Source: Streptomyces sp. WAC06614 (GTDB lineage: Bacteria; Actinomycetota; Actinomycetes; Streptomycetales; Streptomycetaceae). Taken from it: a stretch of DNA of 33,672 nucleotides. Positions 25,011-33,321 of this stretch are shown here, piece by piece. The stretch is from assembly GCF_003949795.1 (NCBI RefSeq), contig NZ_RPRY01000045.1:1-33672 (forward strand), in the 5' to 3' direction. The first letter of the stretch is position 1, and each line of letters opens with the position of its first letter. The translations under genes were made by a program, and so were the position numbers. Below the pieces are notes generated by a model, which did not search any database, was not told where the DNA came from, and saw nothing but the letters and a program-made list of their open reading frames with translations.

Positions 25011-26588
25011 CTATGTGCCGCGCTGGAGGGTGGCCAGGTTTGCTCCGGGTTCGGGACCAGGCGTGAGGGTGATCCGCCAGCCGTCTGCAGTGCGTTCGTG
25101 GCTGGAGACGAAGAGCGGCGGCATCGTTCTTACTACAGGTCCGATGGGAACACTCTGGCCGAAGATCTCCACCTCGTATTCCGGGTGGCTCTCGCGCAGC
25201 CGGACCGGATGGTCCCCTGCGAGGAGCCCTCGCACGAATGTGGTGTTGTCGGCCTCCATGGTCGCCGAGGAGACCACTTCCTCGACCGTCCCGCCCGTCA
25301 GGAGGGTATGCGCTTCCCGTACGGTGAGAAGGTCCCCAGTGCTCGGATCCTTGGGTACCAGAAGGGTGGTCACCGCCAAGCGCTCGATGGCGACGAGTTG
25401 TTCGAGCAGGTGCAGGACCGGTACCGAGCCACCTTGCCGGGGCGAGATGCGGAAGGGCGCGGGGTCGTTCACGGGGTGGCCTGCAAGGGTCATGTGCAGG
25501 TTCGTACCTGGTTCTGCCTGGGATGCGAACTGCACTACGTCCAGCCACTGCGCAGGGCGCAGGTGTTCGGGCACCTCCACATCGATCTTGATGGACGACT
25601 CTCGCGTAGTGCGGTCCACACGGAGTCGGCAGGTGACGGCTCCGCTCGGGTCAGTTCCCGTTAGCGTTCCGCCATCGGTGCCTGAGCGGATGGACGTCAT
25701 GTGCAGGCCAAGGGCGGCCAGACGTCTGCCTGCCTGGTCGGTGACGATCAACTGAGCTGGGAGGTCGCGGGGCTCAGGGACCGCCTCGACGCGCACCCGG
25801 TCGGAACTCGTCGGTGGTAGCAGTGAGGCAGGGCCGGACAGATGCAGGAAGCCTGTAGGCAGCTCGATGGGATCGCCGTACCTCCGGCAGCGCTCGAAGT
25901 CCGAGACTGCGCGCCGGCCTTCCGGGGTGTCAGGGTCGGTGAAGCTGAGTGCGATGTGGAGCGGCTGGTCGCGGTCGGCGCCCGGATAGGCAGGGAGAAC
26001 TTCCGTTCCCGTGTGCTGTCCGGGGCCGGCGGTGATCCGGAAGTTGTAGTGCGGGTCCAGCTCGGCCAAGCGATCGCACAGCTGTCGTAGCCGTGTGGCG
26101 GCATCGGCTGCGGTGGCGACCGGGGCGATGTTCCTCCGGGCGATCTCCTGGAGCAGGTGCCCGAGCTCTGCCTGATGGTCGGCGAAGTAGAACCGACGCA
26201 CGGCCGGGTGCTCGACAAGCCGGGCCTTGATCCATGTCGCCCCTCGCCATGAGAGAGGGAAGGGGAACTTCGGCTGGAGGCTGTCAAACCACTCCAGCTC
26301 CGCCGGGTTGAGATCGATTGGCACGACGACGTCCCAGCTGACGGGCCGGAGCAGGGCAGCGCGCGTCAGGGACCGCTCGACCTTGGCTCGTCGGCCCTTC
26401 GTCATCCTGCCGATGAAGGACTTCATCTCGAAGACGTGCAGCCCGCCAGCGTCGGTGAACTGGGCGTCTCGACCTCCGTCGCCGCCGACTCCGTCCACGC
26501 GGAGGAGCGTCGGATGCATGCAGCTGAGGAGCACGGCGATCGCCTGCTCGAAAGCCATCGGATCGTTCGGCCACTGGACGTCACCCAC
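25011..26588 (-). CDS. Unrecognised protein with N-terminal restriction-endonuclease-like (Mrr-type) domain
   Basis: This is a 525-residue protein. The N-terminus has FEQAIAVLLS (E14), then GVGGDGGRDAQF with D41, and HVFEMKSF with E54-x-K56, the Mrr/restriction-endonuclease type PD-(D/E)XK arrangement. The rest (about 150-525) is not recognised: it contains LPAYPGADRDQPLHIALSF and several beta-rich stretches. GTG start at 26588 has a strong ribosome-binding site (AGGAGGGGG). It converges on the DUF5655 gene with 66 bases between stops. Could be a restriction or phage-defence effector; no partner methyltransferase or ATPase adjoins it. Confidence 0.8.
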   Translation of the reverse strand: MGDVQWPNDPMAFEQAIAVLLSCMHPTLLRVDGVGGDGGRDAQFTDAGGLHVFEMKSFIGRMTKGRRAKVERSLTRAALLRPVSWDVVVPIDLNPAELEWFDSLQPKFPFPLSWRGATWIKARLVEHPAVRRFYFADHQAELGHLLQEIARRNIAPVATAADAATRLRQLCDRLAELDPHYNFRITAGPGQHTGTEVLPAYPGADRDQPLHIALSFTDPDTPEGRRAVSDFERCRRYGDPIELPTGFLHLSGPASLLPPTSSDRVRVEAVPEPRDLPAQLIVTDQAGRRLAALGLHMTSIRSGTDGGTLTGTDPSGAVTCRLRVDRTTRESSIKIDVEVPEHLRPAQWLDVVQFASQAEPGTNLHMTLAGHPVNDPAPFRISPRQGGSVPVLHLLEQLVAIERLAVTTLLVPKDPSTGDLLTVREAHTLLTGGTVEEVVSSATMEADNTTFVRGLLAGDHPVRLRESHPEYEVEIFGQSVPIGPVVRTMPPLFVSSHERTADGWRITLTPGPEPGANLATLQRGT

Positions 26589-26693
26589 GCGTGTCCCCCT
26601 CCTGTGCCAGACGTCAATCTGGTACCACCTCGACGGTAGCGTGAGCCGCTGACACTGCCGCCGACTACGCTCTGTGCGACGTAGCCACGGGCG

Positions 26694-26897
26694 TCACCAC
26701 CTCCCCGGAGCGGTGATGGCGAGTGAGGGCCGGTGTACGGCTGGCTCGGTACGAGTGCACCGGATCCAGGTGGCGGAGTCGTCGCTGCGCTCGTTGGCCC
26801 GGACGTCGTCGCGAGGACGGCGTGGTAGTGATCCAGGCGGAGGCCATAGGGGGTACGGAGGCACGCAGGGCTTTCGGCTGGGGTTGGACGTGGTCAT
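26694..26897 (-). CDS. Possible small gene ending the mobile-element operon
   Basis: ATG at 26897 overlaps the stop of the DnaB-N-like gene by four bases (ATGA), the same junction used by the genes before it. The 67-residue product is Pro/Arg rich and has no recognisable motif. The codon pattern is not convincing, so the overlap is the only support. Alternatively the operon ends at 26894. Confidence 0.25.
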   Translation of the reverse strand: MTTSNPSRKPCVPPYPLWPPPGSLPRRPRDDVRANERSDDSATWIRCTRTEPAVHRPSLAITAPGRW

Positions 26898-28036
26898 CGG
26901 CCGGGTCGGGCGGGGGCGCGCGGTCCAGGGCCAGCCCGCGCGGCCGGGCGGACGCTGGTGACAGGGGAAGGCCGCGAGACGGCGGGCCGCCGAGGCGGGG
27001 GAGTGCGGGGGAGGGAGCCGGTGGCCTCGTGCCAGCGGCGCCGGACTGCGGAGAGGGCGGAAAGGGTTCGGCGGCTGCCGATGACCAGCTGGTGGACGGT
27101 GGTGGCTTCGTCCGCCGTGAGCGCTGCGATCCGGTCAGCCACGGCGACCGCTTGCCGGAGGAGAGCGCGTTGAAGGACCTTCTGACCCCAGTGCTCCGGC
27201 GCTCCCACAGGGCAGGTGAGCAGGTCGAGGATTTCGGCGGGGCCGGGGCCGTCGCGTAGCAGACCCGTCTGCTGAGCCTCCCAGAGCAGGGTGATGGGGT
27301 CCACGGGCGCACCACTGAGGGCGAGGGCAGTCAGGCTGGTGAAGAGCGCGGCGTGCAAGGGGTTCGTGAAATCGCCTTCGTGGAGCCACCGCATCCGCAG
27401 CAGCTCGTCAGGGTGGGCGGTGACCGTGGCCAAGAGCATTCGCTCGTCGTCCTCCGCCTCGGCTGATGGCTCGGCCGTCGGCCTGCGCGCCGCAGGAGTC
27501 CGGGGCATCGATCCGGGGTGGGAGGGGAAGGCGGTGACGAGCTCGTCGAGGTGTGTGGCGAGCTCGTCGCTCCGGGTGAGGACGGCCTCGGCCGGGTCGG
27601 GGCCCGGTGCGCGGGCGGCCTGGGCGAGGAGACCGGCATGCCGGCGCAGAACGCGGCGGGCGTGTCCGGAGCGGACCATCTGCGCGTAGGCAGGGGCGTG
27701 GGCGTCGGTGGGGCAGACGCTGATGAGGGTGTGTAGGTAGGACGCCGTCAGGGCTCGGGCCTGGGGCTGGGCCGCGTCGAGGAGCTGGTTCGGCCACACC
27801 GGGCTGGTGCGGTGTACCTCGGGTGCGGGCGGGGACACCGTGCGCATCGCCGCGAACAGGGCGCTGTGCGCGGTGTTGGCGAAGTGCTCGGGCTCGAGGG
27901 GCCCGATGGTCTTGAGCCGTTCGGGAACCAGGAGCAGGGCCCCGAGCAGGGCCTGTTCGGCGTAGTGGACCACCGGCGGCGCCGGGTACGGCAGCAGATC
28001 CTCGTCGGCTTCGGTACGTGTGGGGTCGGGCATCAT
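26894..28036 (-). CDS. Protein with two DnaB-N-like domains, no helicase domain
   Basis: This 380-residue protein contains EQALLGALLLVPERL and HFANTAHSALFAAMRTV (about 26-66) and again DERMLLATVTAHPDELLRMR with FTNPLHAALFTSL (about 198-240), each resembling the N-terminal primase-interacting domain of DnaB. No RecA-type helicase core or Walker motif follows. The last 40 residues are a Pro/Arg-rich basic tail. Such proteins are often found in actinobacterial mobile elements, perhaps to recruit host replication proteins. The ATG at 28036 overlaps the methyltransferase stop (ATGATG). Confidence 0.75.
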   Translation of the reverse strand: MMPDPTRTEADEDLLPYPAPPVVHYAEQALLGALLLVPERLKTIGPLEPEHFANTAHSALFAAMRTVSPPAPEVHRTSPVWPNQLLDAAQPQARALTASYLHTLISVCPTDAHAPAYAQMVRSGHARRVLRRHAGLLAQAARAPGPDPAEAVLTRSDELATHLDELVTAFPSHPGSMPRTPAARRPTAEPSAEAEDDERMLLATVTAHPDELLRMRWLHEGDFTNPLHAALFTSLTALALSGAPVDPITLLWEAQQTGLLRDGPGPAEILDLLTCPVGAPEHWGQKVLQRALLRQAVAVADRIAALTADEATTVHQLVIGSRRTLSALSAVRRRWHEATGSLPRTPPPRRPAVSRPSPVTSVRPAARAGPGPRAPARPGR

Positions 28037-29253
28037 GCCGCCAGGACGAAGTCGTCGCGGCTGATGACGCGTTCGATGTGGGGCGCGATCAAGTGGGCCG
28101 CGAGCAAAGGGGGAACAGCGTTCCCGATCTGGGAGAAGCGCTGCCCTTTGTTGCCCTGCCAGGGGTATGCCGACGGGAAGGACTGCAGGATCCCTGCCTC
28201 CTCGGCGGTGATCCGGATCGCCGGCGGCGCCGGCTCCTCGGGGCCTGTCGTGGTCCAGACGCACTCATTGGCGCGGTTGCGGAAGAACAAGGTGGCGGCC
28301 GGTTCGGTCACGGGCCGGATGGCCGCGTTCGCCTGGCTGTTGCTGCGCAGGACCCAGCCCTGCCCGCTGGCGCACCGCGGCGTCCGCTGAGATTCCTCCG
28401 TGCAATTGCAGGGAGCTCCAGCAGTGGGGTTCTGGCCACGGAGCGGGGGGTTCTTCCACGCGCCGCGGTCGCGGGAGTCGGAGAGGGTCTTGCGGGAGCC
28501 GGAGGGGAAGGGCTCCGGTCCGCCTCCGGGGCCGCCGCCGGCGCACACCGTGGGGACGGGCCCGTCTGTGCGGCCCCAGCCCAGGGCTTCGGCCATGGAC
28601 ACCCAGGTCCGGCGGCCGGGCCCGAAGAAGGTTTCCGGCTCGCCGAACTTGGCGTGCGTCGGCTCGGGCGGCGCCGCCGCGCGGGTGCGGGAGGCGATCA
28701 GGATCGCCCGACGCCGGGTCTGCGGGACGCCGTAGTCGGCGGCGTTGAGGATGCCGCTCCAGGTGGAGAACCCCCAGGAGCGGAGCACGGCAGCATACTG
28801 CTTCCACAAGGGCGCGACGTCGGGTACCTCCTCCATCAGCACCCATTCCGGCTCGCCGGCCTGGTGCAGAGCATGGAGGTAGCGCATCGGCTCGGCGGCC
28901 AGCAGCGACCGCTGGTCCTGGCAGGCGGTGAGCAACTGTTCCCGGGTGTCCCGGCCGACGGCCAGGTCCGCGACGGCCTGGTGGACGAGCGGCTGGTCGA
29001 TCAAGCCGAGGCGTTTGCCTGCCATGCTCCAGGCCTGGCAGGGCGGGCTCGCTATCAGTCCGCGGGTCCGGCCCACGAAGGGCCGAACGGGGTAGAGGGC
29101 GACGTCGGTGCGGATCGTGGTCTGTCCAGCCGCCGCCCGCGTCTTGCAGGCCCATTCGTCCCACTCCAGGCCGACGTCGCGTACGCCCAGGACGTGCAGG
29201 GCGTGCCCCCACCCGCCCGGTCCGGCGAAGAGGTCCATGATCAGGTCGCTCAT
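28033..29253 (-). CDS. DNA (cytosine-5)-methyltransferase
   Basis: This is a 406-residue C5 methyltransferase. Motif I is DLFAGPGGWG (7-16), motif IV contains the catalytic Cys in SPPCQAWS (C72), motif VI reads E141-E-V in place of the usual ENV, motif VIII QTRRR (178-182), and motif X QIGNAVPP near the C-terminus. The target-recognition region lies between about 240 and 340. No restriction enzyme adjoins it, so it probably protects the element from host restriction. The ATG at 29253 overlaps the traG stop by four bases; the frame continues upstream but overlaps traG. Confidence 0.93.
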   Translation of the reverse strand: MSDLIMDLFAGPGGWGHALHVLGVRDVGLEWDEWACKTRAAAGQTTIRTDVALYPVRPFVGRTRGLIASPPCQAWSMAGKRLGLIDQPLVHQAVADLAVGRDTREQLLTACQDQRSLLAAEPMRYLHALHQAGEPEWVLMEEVPDVAPLWKQYAAVLRSWGFSTWSGILNAADYGVPQTRRRAILIASRTRAAAPPEPTHAKFGEPETFFGPGRRTWVSMAEALGWGRTDGPVPTVCAGGGPGGGPEPFPSGSRKTLSDSRDRGAWKNPPLRGQNPTAGAPCNCTEESQRTPRCASGQGWVLRSNSQANAAIRPVTEPAATLFFRNRANECVWTTTGPEEPAPPAIRITAEEAGILQSFPSAYPWQGNKGQRFSQIGNAVPPLLAAHLIAPHIERVISRDDFVLAA

Positions 29254-31055
29254 GTTGCCAGCCCGAAGCTGTCCTGATGCGGCACGGTCGGCGTCATCGC
29301 GGCCTTGGCGATGGCCCGGGTGGTGATGGCGTCGGAGGCAGCCTTGGAAGCGGCGGCCAGCTCTGCGGCACCCGGTTCGAGGTACCAGGGGCGAAGGTCG
29401 AGCATGGCGGCGCGCAGACCGGTCGCGAAGAGGAGGGCGGTGCCCTTGGGCAGGGCACGGATCCGGTCCGCGGGCAGGATCCGCTCCTGCCGCATGCTGA
29501 TCGAGGTGGACTTGCCCGAGTCCGAGATGCTGGTGGACTTCGTCTCGACGTCGTGGTCGCCGATCAGCCGGGAGAGCTTGTCCGCGAAGTCGGGGTCGTC
29601 GATGCCGGACCCGATGACCTTGATGGTGGCCGCGGACCACATGGCGTCCATGCTTGCGTCGCCCCAGACCTTCTGGCCCTGCCTGTAGGACTGCAAGATC
29701 GTTATCGGGATGATTCCGCGCGAGCCCAGGTGCGAGTACAGATCGGGGAGGTCGCTGATCTTGCACACGTTCGCGGCCTCGTCGAGGATCGCGAGCATGG
29801 GCGGGTCGAGGCGTCCGCCCGTCCGTTCGGCGCGGGCGGTCGCGGCCCGCATCACCGAGTCGGCGCATGCTGCGATGAGTGCGGAGGCTCCGCCGCCACC
29901 GTCCTTGGAGAGAAGGAACAGCGTGTCGGTGGAGGCCACGAACTCGGCCGGCCGGAACTCCGGTACGTCCTTCTGCGGGGTGACCCAGGCTGCGATGTCG
30001 GAGCTGAGCAGGGCCGACGCGTACTGCCTCGCGGTCTCGTAGATGCCGTCCCGGGTCTCCGGCGGGCCTTCGACCGTACCCTTCAACTGGGCTGCGACGG
30101 AGGTGAATCCGTGGTCGCGCAGGATATCGAGCGGTCGGCGGTCTGCGGGGAAGGCCAGCCACTGCATCACGTCCGTGATCGGGCGGTTGTCGAGGGCTGC
30201 GGCCAGGAACAGCTGCGACAAGATGTTGGATCCGGCCTTGGACCAGAAGTCGCCCTGCTGGGAGGCGTCCACGGATGCGGCGAGGAAGTGGCAGGCGAGC
30301 CGGTTCGCGCCCTCCAGGGACTTGGCGTCCGCAAGGGGGTTCCACCACATGGTGCGGGGTGCGTGGGCGATCTGCTGGGGGTCCATCGACCACACCCGCC
30401 CCACCTGGCTGCGGGCGTCGAAGCAGGTCGTATAGGCGTCACCGGCGGCCTTGTTGCTGGTCAGGAGAACGGCGCCGGGCGCGGCCAGGATGGAGGGGAT
30501 CGCCAGCGAGGTGGTCTTCCCAGAGCGCGGTGCCATGATCGCCACCGCTACGTCCTCGTACCCCATCCGGACTTCGGTGCGGCTTCCCTGGAGGTTGCCG
30601 AGGAGGATTCCGGTGTCGGAGGCCGCGATTCGGTCGGCGTCCTTCAGACTGGGGCGCAGGGAGCGGGCCTTCGCGGTGATCGCGTTGGCCAGGAGCGGCT
30701 CGATGTCCCTGACCTTGGCGGTGCCCTGGACCCGGCGCTTGTTCTTCCCGCCGAAGGTGTCCTTGTGGCGGCTCCACCACACGCCGCCGACGGTGGCGAG
30801 GGCGATCAGGGCGAGCACGGGAAGGGCGCGGGCGCCGAGGAGCAGGGACGTTTGTCCCATGCTGGGCCAGAGCTGGTCGGGGCGTATGAGAGCGTCGGCG
30901 GGTCGGTAGCCGGCCCAGGGATGCGCGGTGAGCAGGGCGGTGAGGTTCCCGCCGAGCCAGGCGAGATGGGAGAGGGGGATGGCGACGGCGAAGACCCCGA
31001 TGAGGAGCTTGAAGGCTATGTCGTAGCCGTCGGAAGAGGAGCTGGACTGGGACAA
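29250..31055 (-). CDS. TraG/VirD4-like type IV coupling ATPase
   Basis: This is a 601-residue protein. Two N-terminal membrane helices (about 14-36, 69-93) anchor it; Walker A is APRSGKTT (175-182) and Walker B is MLAILDEAA (D425, E426). Further features are SNKAAGDAYTTCFDARSQV after the first strand and the C-terminal RMIGDHDVETKS-like region before RQERILPADRIRALPKG. VirD4/TraG proteins couple the relaxosome to the type IV secretion channel in conjugation. TTG start at 31055; the region upstream to 31098 shows no better start. Its presence identifies the operon as part of a T4SS-type conjugative element rather than a TraB/FtsK type. Confidence 0.9.
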   Translation of the reverse strand: MSQSSSSSDGYDIAFKLLIGVFAVAIPLSHLAWLGGNLTALLTAHPWAGYRPADALIRPDQLWPSMGQTSLLLGARALPVLALIALATVGGVWWSRHKDTFGGKNKRRVQGTAKVRDIEPLLANAITAKARSLRPSLKDADRIAASDTGILLGNLQGSRTEVRMGYEDVAVAIMAPRSGKTTSLAIPSILAAPGAVLLTSNKAAGDAYTTCFDARSQVGRVWSMDPQQIAHAPRTMWWNPLADAKSLEGANRLACHFLAASVDASQQGDFWSKAGSNILSQLFLAAALDNRPITDVMQWLAFPADRRPLDILRDHGFTSVAAQLKGTVEGPPETRDGIYETARQYASALLSSDIAAWVTPQKDVPEFRPAEFVASTDTLFLLSKDGGGGASALIAACADSVMRAATARAERTGGRLDPPMLAILDEAANVCKISDLPDLYSHLGSRGIIPITILQSYRQGQKVWGDASMDAMWSAATIKVIGSGIDDPDFADKLSRLIGDHDVETKSTSISDSGKSTSISMRQERILPADRIRALPKGTALLFATGLRAAMLDLRPWYLEPGAAELAAASKAASDAITTRAIAKAAMTPTVPHQDSFGLAT

Positions 31056-31097
31056 GGGCGCGCTGTTCCGTGAAGGGGGTGGGGAAGCGAAGGGGAG

Positions 31098-31893
31098 TCA
31101 GCGGGTGCGGCGGGGCAGTGGCCCGCCGGGAGGCTGCGGCGGTGGCGGCGTGCCTGTGCGTTGGGTGGCGAGACGGTCGACCCGGTCCCGCAGGGCGGAC
31201 TCGGCCTGATGGGCCGGAACACGTTCGGGGGCGATGGGGACGCTGTAGCGAAGGAAAGGGGCCATCCCCTTCTCGTCTCGCAGCAACGGCTCGGTGGAGA
31301 CCAGGCCGGCGAGGACGGCGGTGGCCAGATGGGGCGGGGTGTGGTCGGAGAAATACGCCCGCCAGGCCGTACGGGCGGTCGGCTCGGAAGCCCAGGGGCC
31401 GTCGTGGGCTGCCGTGACCTCGACGTTCATCGCGCCGAGCGGGTGCCGGGAGACGGTGACGAATCCGTCCGGGGAGGAGATCTGGTGGTCGAGGACGGTG
31501 TGCTTCCAACCGGCGTGCTCCAGGACCTGCATCGGATCGGCGGGGCTGTCGGCCGCGCTGGTGGTGAGGGCGTCGGTCACGGCGGCGACGATCTCGGCCG
31601 GGGTCCGGGCGCCGAAGCGCATGGTCCACGCCTTCTCGGTGCTGCCTCCGGCGTGGTGCAGGGTCCACCAGTGGTCGTCCGGGTCGGGTGAGAGCAGCAG
31701 GTCGACCTGGCGGTCGCGGCGCGTGAGCCGTACGACTGGACTGAGGGGGATGTGGGCCGGCTGCCAGCAGCGGGGCGGTCACCCACCGCGGATCCCCGCC
31801 GCCGGCCAGGTAGCGGGGAGCGACCTGTGCCAGCGCCACCGGTTTGTCGGCCCCGCTCACTGCTGTGGGCTGTCCGCCACGGGGGTGGTTCAT
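31098..31893 (-). pseudogene. DUF317 gene, frameshifted
   Basis: From the ATG at 31893 the frame gives a normal DUF317 start (QVAPRYLAGGGDPRWVTAPL and LAAG) and then loses its pattern. After the G at GCAGCCGGCC (about 31758-31767) the frame shifted by one base continues with PAHIPLSPVVRLTRRDRQVD, DDHWWTLHHAG and RFGARTPAEIVAAVTDALT to a stop at 31098, also typical of DUF317. The gene is thus split by a frameshift; an 8-base deletion between GCCGGC repeats is one possible cause, and a sequencing error another. The start overlaps the upstream DUF317 stop by four bases (ATGA). The role of DUF317 proteins is unknown; they are common in streptomycete mobile elements. Confidence 0.75.
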
Positions 31894-32669
31894 CGGGTCC
31901 TCGCGTAGCCGGGCACCTGGGCGCCGGTACGGACGCGGGAGGAGACCCAGTTGCGGCTCCAGGCCGCAGCCCGGGCGGTGGAGAGGCGGGCCTGCTGCCA
32001 GGCGCCGAGCTGGTCGGGCAGGACGGAGACGGAGGTGACGCGGATGCGCCTGCTGAGCGGGACGTGCCCGAGCGGGCGCATCACCGGCTCCGGGTCGGCC
32101 AGGGCCGTGGTCAGGGACTGCACCAGGTGCAGCGGGGTGCTCGCGGTGGCGTGAGCGTTCCATACGGGCCCGTGCTCGTTTCGGGCGCCGACCCACCAGT
32201 GGTTCTGGCTGCCGTCACCGCCGGGTTGGACGTACTGGACGACGGCGTGCCGGTCGGGGCTCTGGGCGACGAAGTACTCGTCCTGCTGCATGCTCCACGA
32301 CTTATCGGTGAGCGGCGCCCACACGTTCGGGGCGTGAGCCGAGCGCGGCTTGGTCAGCGCATCGGTCAGGCCCGCCACGATCTCCACCGGCGTCTGCGGG
32401 GACAGGGCCACCTGCCAGGGCGGCTGATGTCCGTGCGCGGCCCCGTGGACCTGCCAGCCGCCCGGCGGCTGGTAGGCCACGCGCACCATCTGGTCGGGCG
32501 AGTCGAAGGCGAGCATCGTGTCGGACTGGCGGGCGATGTCCTTCCAGCCCGACGCGCGCAGGAACTCGCCGACGTGGCGCAGGTCTCCGCCGCCGGCCAG
32601 GTAGCGGGGCTCGACCAGGTAGTGCTGCTGGGCCTGGCCCCAGCCGGTCCACTGCTGTCTCTTGCTCAA
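31890..32669 (-). CDS. DUF317-domain protein
   Basis: This 259-residue protein contains YLAGGGDLRHVGEFLRASGW (about 23-42), TPVEIVAGLTDAL, and a second similar half with TPLHLVQSLTTALADP. This is the DUF317 double-repeat pattern. TTG start at 32669 is supported by TGGGAGG six bases upstream and by the four-base overlap with the previous gene's stop (TTGA); there is no ATG before residue 50. Probably functional, while its downstream neighbour of the same family is frameshifted. Confidence 0.82.
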   Translation of the reverse strand: MSKRQQWTGWGQAQQHYLVEPRYLAGGGDLRHVGEFLRASGWKDIARQSDTMLAFDSPDQMVRVAYQPPGGWQVHGAAHGHQPPWQVALSPQTPVEIVAGLTDALTKPRSAHAPNVWAPLTDKSWSMQQDEYFVAQSPDRHAVVQYVQPGGDGSQNHWWVGARNEHGPVWNAHATASTPLHLVQSLTTALADPEPVMRPLGHVPLSRRIRVTSVSVLPDQLGAWQQARLSTARAAAWSRNWVSSRVRTGAQVPGYARTR

Positions 32670-33049
32670 CGGTGCCTCCCACGCGCCACCAGGGGGTTGG
32701 CCTGCGTGGCGGCCGGGGAGGCTGTGGTCAGGGAATGGCGCGAGGTGATCTCCTCGAAGACTTCCTGGCGTTCGTCCAGGTCGAGGGCGAGGTCGTGCAG
32801 GGTGTTGGCGGTGCGCCCGAGTGCCAGCCACATCTCCGCGGGGAAGACGCCCCTCTGGGCATGGTGCTTGGTGACGTAGGTGCCAGTGCCGACCAGGGCC
32901 GTCAGCCGGCCGAGGATGCCGTCCTCGGCGTCCAGGACCTGCTTGAGGATCTGCGCGGCCTGCTGGGGCCCGGCCTGGGACAGGTGTGCAGAGAGCTGGT
33001 CGAGCTGGCGGGTGATGCTCTCGGTGAGCGCGGTGGCAGGTGGGGTCAT
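32666..33049 (-). CDS. Hypothetical protein of the mobile-element operon
   Basis: This 127-residue, mostly helical protein starts MTPPATALTESITRQLDQLS and includes QAAQILKQVLDAEDGILGRLTAL and NTLHDLALDLDERQEVFEEI. No known motif. The stop overlaps the TTG start of the DUF317 gene, so it belongs to the same operon. The ribosome-binding site before the ATG at 33049 is weak. Similar small proteins are often seen beside DUF317 genes in streptomycete elements. Confidence 0.75.
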   Translation of the reverse strand: MTPPATALTESITRQLDQLSAHLSQAGPQQAAQILKQVLDAEDGILGRLTALVGTGTYVTKHHAQRGVFPAEMWLALGRTANTLHDLALDLDERQEVFEEITSRHSLTTASPAATQANPLVARGRHR

Positions 33050-33087
33050 GGGCGGTCCAGGGGGATGTGCCGTACCCCCGACGGTGG

Positions 33088-33321
33088 TCAGCGGGTGTGG
33101 CGGTGGATGGGGGCGGCCGGCGGGTCCGCGCGCGTCTGCGGTGCAAGGCGGGGCCGGTCGGGGCCGGCGGCCTTGACGACGGCGGTGCGCAGGTAGCGGC
33201 GCAGCAGGAAACGGGCGAGCCGCGGGCGGCTGGCGGCGCTGAGCGGTGGGACGCGCTGCCGGTGGCCGGTGCTGTCGGCGGCCAGCTGGGCGTGGGTGGG
33301 ACGGTGCTGTGGATGGGTCAC
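33088..33321 (-). CDS. Small basic hypothetical protein
   Basis: GTG at 33321 overlaps the stop of the upstream gene by four bases (GTGA), giving a 77-residue protein rich in Arg, Pro and His (SRPRLARFLLRRYLRTAVVK in the middle). No motif recognised. The basic charge would suit nucleic-acid binding, but this is speculative. The frame continues upstream to 33513 without likely coding character, so the overlapping GTG is preferred. Confidence 0.6.
   Translation of the reverse strand: MTHPQHRPTHAQLAADSTGHRQRVPPLSAASRPRLARFLLRRYLRTAVVKAAGPDRPRLAPQTRADPPAAPIHRHTR

Noticed and set aside
29254..30393. Methyltransferase extended to 786 residues
   Set aside because: The extension lies inside the traG gene in another frame; motif I begins right after the ATG at 29253.
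31758..31767. Programmed frameshift in the DUF317 gene
   Set aside because: No slippery heptamer and no downstream stimulatory structure were apparent; mutation or sequencing error is simpler.
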